Source of the DNA: Gonium pectorale
Lineage: Eukaryota > Chlorophyta > Chlorophyceae > Chlamydomonadales > Volvocaceae
Reading direction: 5' to 3'
Assembly: GCA_001584585.1 (NCBI GenBank)
Contig: LSYV01000032.1
Location: 121,604-131,724, forward strand
Length of the DNA: 10,121 bases
The notes under the pieces were generated by a model that worked only from the letters and a program-made list of their open reading frames with translations, searched no databases and was not told the origin of the DNA. Below are positions 1 through 7,683 of the stretch, in pieces. Position 1 is the first letter of the stretch, and every line of letters begins with the position of its first letter. The position numbers and the translations under genes were made by a program.

Positions 1-3000
1 GCCTCCGCCTCCGCCACCCCCGCCGTCGCCCCCGCCCCCTATCAGCCTTACCCGGTCGCCGCCACCGCCCTTTCCGTCGGTCTCGTGCCCCACCGACACG
101 AGCGATCCCATCTACTACGCGTGCGAAGAGTGCGAGACAGCCTCCTCCATCACCGCCAAGGACGAGTGTCGGTCATGCGTCCGCAACGTGTCTGCGTCCA
201 TGGGTCCCAGCTACGCCTGGCAGTGCCACCCCTGCGGCACCAAGGGCTACACCTCCAGCCGCGAGGTGCAGGCTGCCTGCTTCAGCCAGTGCATGCCCGC
301 GACCATCAAAAAGGGTGAGTGCGACAGGAACACGATTGTGGCTTCGGTGTCTGTATGTACGGCAGAAGTAGAGGCCCTTCCTGAGAAACGTGCGAAATCC
401 CCTTCATAAGCAATGACGCCTGTATGTTACGTTTCGGCCTTTCGGCACGGTTTCCTGCTTCATTTCTCTCGTGTCGCCCTTCGTGACTGCACCGTACTGC
501 TGTACCGTGATACACAATGCCAGACCTGTACTCGGCCTGCTACGACTACTGCGAGGCCCCGTCGTACGTGGGCTCTAACGACCTGGCCCGCGTGGGCGAG
601 TGCATGTCGTGCTTCTCCAACGGCAACGTGACCAACGACAACCACTGGGGTTGCACAAGCTGCATGACGGTAGGTCCGTCGCCGTTGCCGCTGGCGTGGG
701 TTGTTTGGTGAAGGGCAACACTGGTGTGTGCGTGGGGCGGGAGGAAGTGGGACGCTAGGGTGGGATGAGAGCTCGTGCGGCATGTGCCTGCATCGCTCGT
801 ACGCGGGGCGCAATGGCCGTGCACCGAGCTACCCGCCCGTCGACTACGGCGGCGCCATGCATAGCGTCCCACAGTATCGTATCTCACGCTGCGCCCCACC
901 CGCCTCCTGTTCGCACCATCCCGCCCGCCCGCGCGCAGGAGACGTCGTCGCCCGCCGCCCGCGCCGCCTGCATGACGTGCGTCACGCAGCAGCAGCAGTC
1001 GGAGATCTGGCGCTGCCCCGTGTGCGGCACGTACGGCAACTGTACGGCAGCCCCCGGCCCCGCGCCCGCCCCCGGCCCTCCCCCCCCCTCAGACTGCGAG
1101 TTGCCTGAAGACATGTATATCAACTACGAAAAAGGCGACAAGGCCGAGAGCCTGGACTGCGACGGTGACGGCCTGACCGACGTGAGTCATTATGGGCCCC
1201 CAGCACATGTACGACAGTACGGTGCTACTGCTCCAGGCGCAAGAGGAAACGCTAGTGTGGGGACACGAGTGCATTTGGGCCGAGTCCGCACCGTGAAGCG
1301 GCCTTGGGGTGTGGAACGAACCCCCTGGGATGGACTGGGTATGGGTGGTCTCCGTCCGTCCGTCCGTCCGTCCGTCTATCCGTCCGTCCGTCCGTCAGGA
1401 CCATAGTCCATCCTACGCTTGTCGCACGCCCAACTCTGATCGCAGTGGGTCGTGTGGCCCAACAACTGGGACGGCCAGTGGGTGCTCCTTTCATCGGAGG
1501 GCTGCGCGGAGTTCCGGGAAGCCAGCATCGAGGACTGCCCCGCGGCGTTCGCGCGCCCGCCGCCCTCACCCTCCCCGCCGTCACCTTCACCACCGTCACC
1601 CTCCCCGCCGCCGTCACCGCCCTTTCCGCCGCCGCACGGACCCGACAGCTGCGCCACCGACGACTATGCATGTCAGGAGTGCAACATCAATCCCTTGGTG
1701 ACGGCGCGCGCCGAGTGCAAGGCCTGCGTCGCCAACCTGACGGCGGCCAGTGGCGGCGATAAGAACACGGGATGGCTGTGCCTGGACTGCGGGACCGGGG
1801 CTTGCTACGGATGCGTGCAGTCCAACTACAAGAGGGGTGCGTTCGTTGGCGGGGGGACAATGAGGGGCGGGGAAGCACGAAATAGGAGACTGGGTCAAGA
1901 CAAGTTTGGACTTACCACCATGCGCATGCGAGGTGCGAGGTGCGAGGTCCGGGGAAGCACGCTGAGGCAAGGTTCTTGGCGATCCTACCTAAAGGAGGAG
2001 GCGCACGCTGTCGTAAGGGTGTGGTGCAGACCCCACATAATGCGGGGGACGGTGGTACCGAAATTTGCCGGTGCCAGCGGTGGCACACGACAGCTTCATC
2101 AGTTGGCCGCTTGCTTAGCGCCGCTACGGCTCATCACCCTGGGAAAGGCCTCTTCTTCTTTGCCACTCTGCCGCCCACCCCCTTTGCGCTCTTGCAGGAC
2201 TGGCATGGTCTTGCACCGAGTACTGCGAGAACGAGTCGATTGTGGGCAACGGCATGTCGCGCGTGAACGAGTGCGTGTCCTGCGTCATCAGCGCCCCAAC
2301 CAGCAGCGTGTACGCCTGCAAGTCGTGCTTCACGGTAAGTACGGTCAAGCTCCGCAGACCTACCTGCGTGTACGGCATAACATGTGGCGCTGTTTGCTTG
2401 ATTGGGGGACACGTGATGCGGATTATTAGAAGATGGGTGTGTTTCGGTGTGGCGTGCGCGCGTATGCCTCGTACCCCGCCTCCCATCTAGCTACCGGTAC
2501 CTCGCCCTCAGTAACCGCCCTTCCTAACCGCCGTCACCGGCCCCGCCCGCTATCCACAGGAAACGAACTCCAACTCCCTCCGCGCCTCCTGCATCTCATG
2601 TGTGGTGGGCAGCCTTGCCGAGGCCTGGCAGTGTCCCCAATACGGCCTGCCCTCGCCCCCACCACCGCCCTCGCCGTCGCCGCCCCCCCCTCCTCCCAAG
2701 CCGCCCTCGCCGCGGCCTCCCCCTCCCCCTCCCTTCACCTACAACTGCGACTCCGACAACGCCTGGGCCTGCGCCGCCTGCGACAACACCGCCGCCATCA
2801 TCGACAAGGCGGCCTGCAAGCAGTGCATCAAGCTGATCAAGGACTACCGCAAGAACCAGGCCGACGGCTTCTACTTCGGCTGCTACTCGACCTGCGCCCT
2901 CAACGGGAGGGTTGTCCAGAACACCTGCATGCTAAGCTGCGTGCCCAGCCTCGCTGAGCAGAGTGAGTCGCCGTACTGCTTGCCGTACTTGATTGCCGTA

Positions 3001-4406
3001 TTGTCCGTGCTTGCATTCAGTCATGTGCGTTAAGTATGGGGCTGTATGTATGCACGTATACACGTGAGAGGCGTAAACTAATGAAGGGCACACGCATGCA
3101 GACAGCTCGTGCACCCTGCAGCGGGCGGGCTCGTTGCTTGTGGCTGCGGCGCTGCGCCCGGGGGGGTTCATGAGCATCTTCCTTGCTTCCACCTGAAGTC
3201 TCCCGTCCGGCGGCCAAGCCACTCGCCGAGGGCGGGGGAGTTAAGACTCCGCTTCGTCGCCGCGCCGGACGGCTTGCTGCGTCGGCAGCGCAGGCGGCAG
3301 GCAGGGCGGTGACTGAGCTCCAGCCATGCATGCCATTCACCCGTACGTGTGCCCCGCACCGCAAATAGGTACTCACGACCGGCATGTCAGCGCGCAACCC
3401 AGCAGTGCCTTAACATATAGTGATATCGATCGCGTAGATAGCTAGGTAACATATCATGCATACGCCCGTTGAAGCCATGGAGGAGGCCATGGACGGACGA
3501 GTGTAGAGCATCTAGCAACGCCGTGTGCAGTAGTCTGCTGTCGTTCCTGCCTGCCTTCTCACGCTATCCTGCTAGATAGTCCACCTCGGCAACCGTCGGT
3601 CCCTATGCCTGCCTTCATTCTTTCCTCTTGTGCGTGCCCGCCGCCCTCATCTGCCGTGTATTCCCCCTCCATCCCTACCGTCCTCCCGCCCCGCCCGCCC
3701 TGCCCGCTCGCCCCAACTCGCCCCTCATATATGCCATGACCGCAGACAAGGCGGACAAGATCTACGCCTGCGCCGCCTGCGCCGACCCGGCCTACGTGGG
3801 AGGCAACACCCTGACGTCCACCGTCGTCAGGGACTGCATCGGCTGCGTCACTTCGGTGGACTCCGAATGGGCTTGTGATTCGTGCATGCAGGTGCAGGCG
3901 GGGTGGGGGGTTGCGTGAGGGGAAGGGCGGGCGGGCGGGAGCGCGCCTGAAAGCAGCGGGAGCGGCGGCCATGGTGATGGGCATGTACCGGTTGGAAGGT
4001 GACGTAGATAGACGCGTACGAAAGCAAGGCTGCCGGGGGCGTATGTACGCAGTCAGCAACAAGCGTGGGCAAGCGCCCATCCAAATGTGCAAGCAAGTTT
4101 TGCGGGACCATCCTTGCTTAGATAGCGCGCATGCATCCTCGTTCTACCGTTGTTCAGCTGTCGCCTGCAAACCTTTGCCGCCGCCCGCGCGGCCCCTGCC
4201 TCCACCGCGCTCCGCACCTCCCCCCGCTGTATGACCTGTCACCGCAGACCTCCGGCCTGAGCTCCGCCGGCAAGAGCATGTGCCTATCGTGCGTCGGGGA
4301 GCGCGACAAGCTGGACACCCTGGACGAGTGCCCCGCCTGCGCCGTCGTTGGGGACTGCACCCTGGCGCCGCCGCCGCCTCCGTTGTCGCGCCGCATGCTG
4401 AGCTGA
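1..4406 (+). CDS. Modular Cys-rich/Pro-rich, probably secreted matrix-type protein; 3' eight exons, 5' end missing
   Basis: I read eight exons: 1-314, 524-669, 939-1181, 1446-1836, 2198-2334, 2560-2962, 3746-3891 and 4248-4406 (stop TGA 4404-4406). They join in one frame (first whole codon at 2) into 645 residues. Every intron has a GT donor (gtgagt, gtaggt, gtaagt, gtgcgt, gtgcag) and an AG acceptor, and phases agree. The product repeats a half-unit, C-x2-C-[VFI]-x(n)-[WYF]-x-C-x2-C, nine times in three blocks. Blocks are separated by Pro-rich linkers at 2-94, 1557-1634 and 2650-2733 (SPPPP-type); a shorter Ala/Pro/Gly stretch lies at about 1047-1091. The protein ends in a short P-run and Arg-Arg. 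Paired Cys and P-rich spacers suggest a disulfide-bonded, hydroxyproline-glycosylated wall or matrix protein. That role is inferred; no signal peptide can be seen because the start is off the window. I do not recognise a named gene. No TGTAA polyadenylation signal follows within about 400 bases. Confidence 0.82.
1095..1538 (+). other. FG-GAP/VCBS-like calcium-binding repeat encoded across intron 3
   Basis: The 3' part of exon 3 and the 5' part of exon 4 encode a segment bounded by Cys (1095 and 1536) that does not resemble the Cys modules around it. It contains LDCDGDGLTD, with acidic residues at 1155, 1161, 1167 and 1179 in the order D-x-D-G-D-G-x-x-D. After the splice it continues WVVWPNNWDGQWVLLSS. 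The pattern DxDGDGxTDxxVWxPxxxGxWxxLxSS is that of FG-GAP/VCBS repeats in bacterial and some eukaryotic surface proteins, where the Asp loop binds calcium. The intron (1182-1445, phase 0) falls exactly after the last loop Asp. Only one blade is visible, whereas these repeats usually occur in propellers of several blades. It could instead be an isolated EF-hand-like loop. Confidence 0.6.
1351..1396 (+). repeat. (TCCG)n tetranucleotide microsatellite in intron 3
   Basis: About eleven copies of TCCG/CCGT, with one interruption (tctatc around 1375-1380), lie inside intron 3 of the Cys/Pro-rich gene, about 50 bases before the acceptor. In several frames it is open and would read as Pro-Ser-Val-Arg repeats. 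These are shadows and not evidence for coding. Confidence 0.9.
1928..1948 (+). repeat. Three tandem copies of a 7-base unit in intron 4
   Basis: Three perfect copies of gcgaggt lie inside the 361-base intron 1837-2197. A second, dispersed match (cggggaagcacg) occurs at about 1869 and again just after the tandem repeat at about 1950, so a short stretch of this intron may have been locally duplicated. Confidence 0.8.
2963..3745 (+). other. Long intron 6 of the Cys/Pro-rich gene, with a possible alternative terminal exon
   Basis: This 783-base intron is at least twice the length of the other six in the gene (209-361 bases). It starts gtgagt and ends ccgcag, and it joins phase 1 to phase 1. Inside it, an acceptor-like gcatgcag ends at 3101. 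Used after exon 6 in the correct phase, it would give about 31 codons and a TGA at 3194-3196. That tail contains the fairly hydrophobic run SLLVAAALRPGGFMSIFLAST. The rest holds no reading frame that I can relate to the gene. It includes a near-repeat (gccatggaggaggccatgga, about 3475-3494) and AT-richer sequence around 3410-3470. The extra length could be an old insertion, but no boundaries are visible. Confidence 0.6.
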
Positions 4407-4799
4407 TTATTAGGCTCGATGGCGTAGAATGAATAATGCGGGCCGCCGTGCGCGCACGTGAGGGCACTGAGCGGACATTGTTATGGAGCAGCGGCATACC
4501 ATGTTATGTATGGTGCAAGGAGAGCACTGCAAAAGCGCACTGTGCCCATCCATACGCCCAACCGTCCATTGTTCTATACATTCAATCCATGTCCATTATT
4601 TGCGGCATGCAGTTTGAGAATGGTATCTATCTATACGCGCACTGGTGTCTGCTTGCTGGCTGCTGCTGGTCCGTCGTATCTGCTGTTTGATCTCTTCATA
4701 CAATATGGGTTATGGGAGAAAATGCGAGGCGTGCATCGATCAGCGACCTCTTTCGGGTCGTCGTCGTCGTCTTTATTACTTGAACACAAATTCGGGCAG
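4407..4799 (+). other. 3' flank/3' UTR of the Cys/Pro-rich gene; no gene seen
   Basis: This stretch is visibly AT-richer than the exons. It has no reading frame that resembles a family, and no TGTAA, the usual volvocine polyadenylation signal. A five-copy (GTC)n run lies at 4757-4771. Similarity to the downstream retrotransposon becomes readable at about 4800. The 3' UTR of the upstream gene may therefore have been cut by the element's insertion, or may use a different signal. Confidence 0.5.
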
Positions 4800-4802
4800 G
4801 AG

Positions 4803-5617
4803 TGTACGGGAACGGTCATAGGTACTACATCCTCAAGGCGAGATATCTGGACACGCAGCAGCGGTACCCAGAGGTCCACCGGCGCCTGGGAGCCCCAGGA
4901 CGTCTCCCAGAGGACTTGGCTCGGCTAAGCGCACTAAGCGGACAAACCACGCACAACCCGCCATGCGTGAAGCACATGAACACGCCCTGACGGACGACCT
5001 ACGCCATGCCTTCACACTTGGACTCGAAGCAACAACAGAGCGCTTTAGCTCCCCACTATCTAAACGCCGCCCCGCCCGGAAGTCCCGTGCTATTACACAC
5101 CCCACCCAGACGACCAGCTCTTCGATCGGGGGCTCCACGGACGCCTTTTCCGTGCAGTTCCATGGGATCTCTGTGGCCCACCCCTCACCAACCACAGAGG
5201 ACGCAGAAAGGGCCCTCGCGTGGGCGGTAACATCGGCTGAATCCGCGGTCATATCTGGCGACCCCTGCCTCGAGCGAGCTCGCTCACCATCTTAGTCATG
5301 GTGCAGCAGCAACATGCTGCCCCGTGGCTCCATCACCCGCTTGCTTGTCCACGAAATGTGTGCACTGGGACCCGATGCCAGCGCCGCCCGACTCTTGCAC
5401 GGGCTGGGTACCGAGTCAGTCACCAAGCCGTACCGGTACGGGATCCCGGATGCACAGCCTCGCAATGGCCAACTCAAGCGGGCAGCGATATTACAACGCA
5501 GATGTTCAGGCCGGTCTATTCGGTCCGCTGTTCAGGGCAGCGACCGGCCAACAGCCTGCCGGTTGGACTGAGTCCACACCGACCCTGGCGGATTCGGCGG
5601 CGCCCCCGCGCGCCTGA
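4803..5617 (+). pseudogene. Frame-broken N-terminal domain of the retrotransposon, possibly PCIF1-like methyltransferase-derived
   Basis: Conserved-looking peptide appears in successive frames: YILKARYLDTQQRYPEVHRR (about 4823-4883), EAHEHALTDDLRHAFTLGLE (about 4966-5025), YYTPHPDDQLFDRG (5091-5132), DAFSVQFHGISVAHP (about 5140-5184), then AERALAWAVTSAE. After another shift come APWLHHPL and, in the frame of 5324-5617, ANSSGQRYYNADVQAGLFGP. At least three frame changes are needed. The order F/Y..PD..F, then DAFS...G...A-x-P, then a helix rich in Ala, then a H/L-rich segment recalls PCIF1-type adenine methyltransferases (FG...FF...ANPPF). Here the NPPF-like site reads AHPS, so catalysis would be doubtful even in an intact copy. 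The family link rests on remembered pattern only. A domain private to algal LINEs is the alternative. Confidence 0.45.
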
Positions 5618-5737
5618 AACCCCCACGCAGCCACGATGGTCCGCCAACGTACGAGCCCACCAGCAAGCGCACCGACCAGAGCCCAACCCCCTTCACGACT
5701 GCCGCGGTCAACGCATCAACGATGCTCACCACGACGA

Positions 5738-6223
5738 GCCCTGCGTACGTACCTAGAACTAGCGCAGTCCATCGCACCGCGCATCTCCATCGCATATGGC
5801 CGCGGCCGCTAGCTCTACGTGGACGGCTCAGTTATGGACGATGAGGAGTGTGGGCGCCTGATGGGAGCGGTTGTATGGGATGCAACGACCACGTACATCG
5901 ATGAAAGCTCGGCCCTCAACACACCACTGGCCACAATCCTAAGATGTGAGAGTTCGGCGATCAAAACTGCACTGGAAGCGACTGTTGATGAAAGCGATGA
6001 CGTCCATATTCTACACCGATTCCCTTGTCAGCCTCTACCTCATTAGGATGATCATTTTGGAGCCACAAAAACTCCATGTTTGCCGAGACTGCGCGCTTGC
6101 TCGAACAGCGCGCCTCGTGCGTACGTACGGTTACCGGACAAGCTTCCACAAAGTAGCTTCCCACTCGTGCAACACACCCAACGGCAACCATATTGTAGAC
6201 AAAGCAGCGGGACTCATAGCCAG
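5738..6223 (+). pseudogene. Retrotransposon RNase H domain with frameshift and nonsense mutation
   Basis: All expected RNase H landmarks are readable. They are LYVDGS (Asp 5822-5824), CESSAIKTAL (Glu 5948-5950), FYTDSLVSLYLI (Asp 6018-6020), then KVASHS (His 6162-6164) and GNHIVDKAAG (Asp 6198-6200). In LINEs this activity removes the RNA strand of the RNA/DNA hybrid during second-strand synthesis. A TAG at 5810-5812 stops the frame just before LYVDGS; upstream, AQSIAPRISIAYGRGR continues in the same frame. A one-base insertion at about 6010 moves the third Asp into another frame. A further shift separates the domain from the C-terminal part near 6223-6250. No functional RNase H can be made from this copy. 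Confidence 0.8.
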
Positions 6224-7012
6224 GGTTCGGCAACGGCCAACCGGACCGAAACCTTAACCGCGGACCCGTTCGCCACCATCTACTGGATCCACTCTAAGAA
6301 CGGGGACCAACACTACGTTACCGACCTAAACAAGGGCCTAAAGCGGGCACTTGACCCGCGGGTCCAAGCGGGGTGGACGAACGACACAATATTCACCCAG
6401 GCGTGGGCCAAAGCCGCGCCCGACCTTAACAAACAATACGGCGCCCCTCTCTTCCGCGACAGCTCTATACCCTGGACTGAAGCTCGATGCGCGTTTAAGT
6501 ATCGGTGGGGTGTCAGCTGGAACGCGAAACGAGCAGCCCGGTTCAAGCGCCTGAAGCGCCCTCTGTGGCTCGGTGGGCGCCATGGCCACAGGGCTGCAGA
6601 CCAAGCGAGTGACGGCAGCTGTCCGCACTGCGGCCTAACCGACAGCAGCACCCATGCACTCGGGGGCTGTCTTCACCCCGAGCTGAAGGCTTTATACATA
6701 GCCAGACACAATGACGGTGTGCAAACCGTTGCCAGTGCACTACACATAGAGGGGAAGCTATATAGCGGTTGTTACATGATAATGGACGCCTGCTCGAGGG
6801 ACAAGGCGCCAAACTATATCGACGGCGACAGGCTTCCAGCGCAGCCTGGCTGCTACCTGCCTCGGCTAGCAAAGAGCGATCCGAACAAGCTTGGCAAGAT
6901 GCGCCCAGACCTCCTCATCATTCCCACCTTACCCCTACATGTGACCAAGAAAGGGCAGTATCCGCGCACACGGTCGGCCCGCAGTAAACACACGGTGACC
7001 GTGCTTGAGGGC

Positions 7013-7197
7013 AAAAACGTCGGGCATCCGCGCTCCCGCTTTGCAAACGGCCTTCCTGTGCTACCCGTGGCTACCCGTGGCTACCCGTGGCTACCCGTGT
7101 GCCCGGCGGCGAGGCGCGCTGATGACGGCGACGGCCCCAAGCAAGCACGGGCGTGCTGTTCTGCCGTACAGTTTCACTTCAGGCCGTGCTTGAGGGC
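7013..7197. mobile_element. 171-base insertion plus 14-base duplicated target inside the retrotransposon
   Basis: The 14 bases ccgtgcttgagggc occur at 6999-7012 and, perfectly repeated, at 7184-7197. The 171 bases between (7013-7183) carry no retrotransposon similarity that I can see and include a 10-base tandem repeat. Taking out one copy of the repeat plus the insert joins HTVTVLEG to LNSARSH in a single frame. A perfect duplication of this size is what target-primed or cut-and-paste insertion leaves. The insert has no long inverted terminal repeats and no recognisable promoter boxes. It starts with five A after the left repeat. A SINE-like or short non-autonomous element is possible, and its class is unknown. 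Confidence 0.6.
7061..7099 (+). repeat. Four tandem copies of a 10-base unit (ctacccgtgg)
   Basis: Three perfect copies and a fourth ending in ctacccgtgt lie inside the 171-base insertion. In translation they read as ATRGYPWLPV-like peptide, which has no meaning for the surrounding domain and supports a foreign origin for this stretch. Confidence 0.95.
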
Positions 7198-7435
7198 CTG
7201 AACAGCGCGCGTTCGCACTCCTCTTGTGGAAGGCGCTTCCCTTTCAGTTTTTATGTAAGCATGCAGGGCGGTTGGAAGGGTTCGGAGTGGCCGTTGCTGC
7301 ATGCATTGGTGCATTGTGTAGCTTTGTATGGTCCGTGTTGCCCCCTGTATATCCAGGCCGGCCTGCGCATAATACCGTTCTTACTAGGTAATTGCAAGCC
7401 CTTGCTGGCGTCCCTGGAAGGATCGGGGGTGTTTT

Positions 7436-7683
7436 TGTGCTCAAGAACGCAACCATCGTTAGCCGGTTCTTGCCGAGCACGCTCAAGCATGGCGACTACC
7501 GGCTAGCCGCCGGTTGCCCTCATGCCTCCCTCACTGAACTCTCGAACAGCTCGACCATCCGTGAAACAAGACGACAATACGCATAAGTAAAGCACGTGGC
7601 TTCATTGCACCAAATGGAAGGGGGACACAGCCACTAGGAGGCCGAACTGGGAATACAGCGACTTCAGACGTTAGGTTGCGCTA
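7436..7683 (+). other. Spacer between the retrotransposon and the coiled-coil pseudogene
   Basis: An open frame spans 7392-7586 (64 codons, ending TAA), with readable peptide such as FVLKNATIVSRFLPSTLKHG. I recognise no family in it, and its 5' half lies in a different frame over the end of the retrotransposon. It could be more of the element (3' region or a further frameshifted part) or chance. Nothing else was found here. Confidence 0.35.

Larger units (their letters stand above)
4800..7435 (+). mobile_element. Decayed non-LTR (LINE-type) retrotransposon lacking a visible reverse transcriptase core
   Basis: One long, frame-broken coding region runs on the plus strand. Its order is an N-terminal domain (4803-5617), RNase H (about 5738-6223), a CCHC knuckle (6620-6670) and a restriction-like-endonuclease-type region (about 6700-7435). 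RNase H plus a knuckle followed by an RPD...E nuclease-like segment is the C-terminal layout of several LINE clades; Dualen/RandI of Chlamydomonas is one precedent for a restriction-like endonuclease in algal LINEs. I looked for a Y/F-x-D-D motif and flanking RT motifs in the plus frames between 4800 and 5800 and found none, and there is too little room for an RT. Several frameshifts and a TAG at 5810 show that the copy is dead. I could not define terminal repeats, a tail or a target duplication for the whole element, so both ends are approximate. Confidence 0.72.
6242..7435 (+). pseudogene. Retrotransposon C-terminus: CCHC knuckle and restriction-like endonuclease-type domain, interrupted
   Basis: From NRTETLTADPF at about 6239 one frame stays open to a TGA at 7199-7201. 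It contains a CCHC knuckle, C-x2-C-x7-H-x4-C (CPHCGLTDSSTHALGGC, 6620-6670), followed by LYIARHNDGV, a spacing typical of LINE C-termini. KMRPDLLII (Asp 6908-6910) and HTVTVLE (Glu 7007-7009) follow, and could be the D and E of a PD-(D/E)xK-type nuclease. At 7013 the frame runs into a foreign insertion. Past the second copy of the 14-base direct repeat it resumes one frame over as LEGLNSARSH, reaching GLRIIPFLLGN and LLASLEGSGV at about 7369-7430, a plausible end for such domains. The open frame also extends back to 6080, but that stretch overlaps RNase H in another frame and I do not count it. Confidence 0.7.

Noticed and set aside
1557..1634. Regular short repeats resembling an array
   Set aside because: These are codon repeats of the Ser/Pro-rich linker, with no spacers. 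A CRISPR array is not expected or seen in this intron-bearing eukaryotic sequence.
2550..2738. Minus-strand Gly-rich open frame
   Set aside because: It is the exact antisense of the Pro-rich linker in exon 6. High GC removes stop codons from all frames.
3559..4092. Minus-strand frame of 177 codons
   Set aside because: It covers intron 6, exon 7 and intron 7 in antisense. Exon 7 on the plus strand fits the module repeat and phases.
7254..7258. TGTAA as polyadenylation signal for the open frame ending at 7201
   Set aside because: The 7201 stop is created by the small insertion. In the restored order of the element this TGTAA falls inside coding sequence.
7392..7586. Small plus-strand frame with protein-like sequence
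   Set aside because: It overlaps the end of the retrotransposon in another frame and shows no recognisable family. I did not call it as a gene, though it is noted in the spacer entry.
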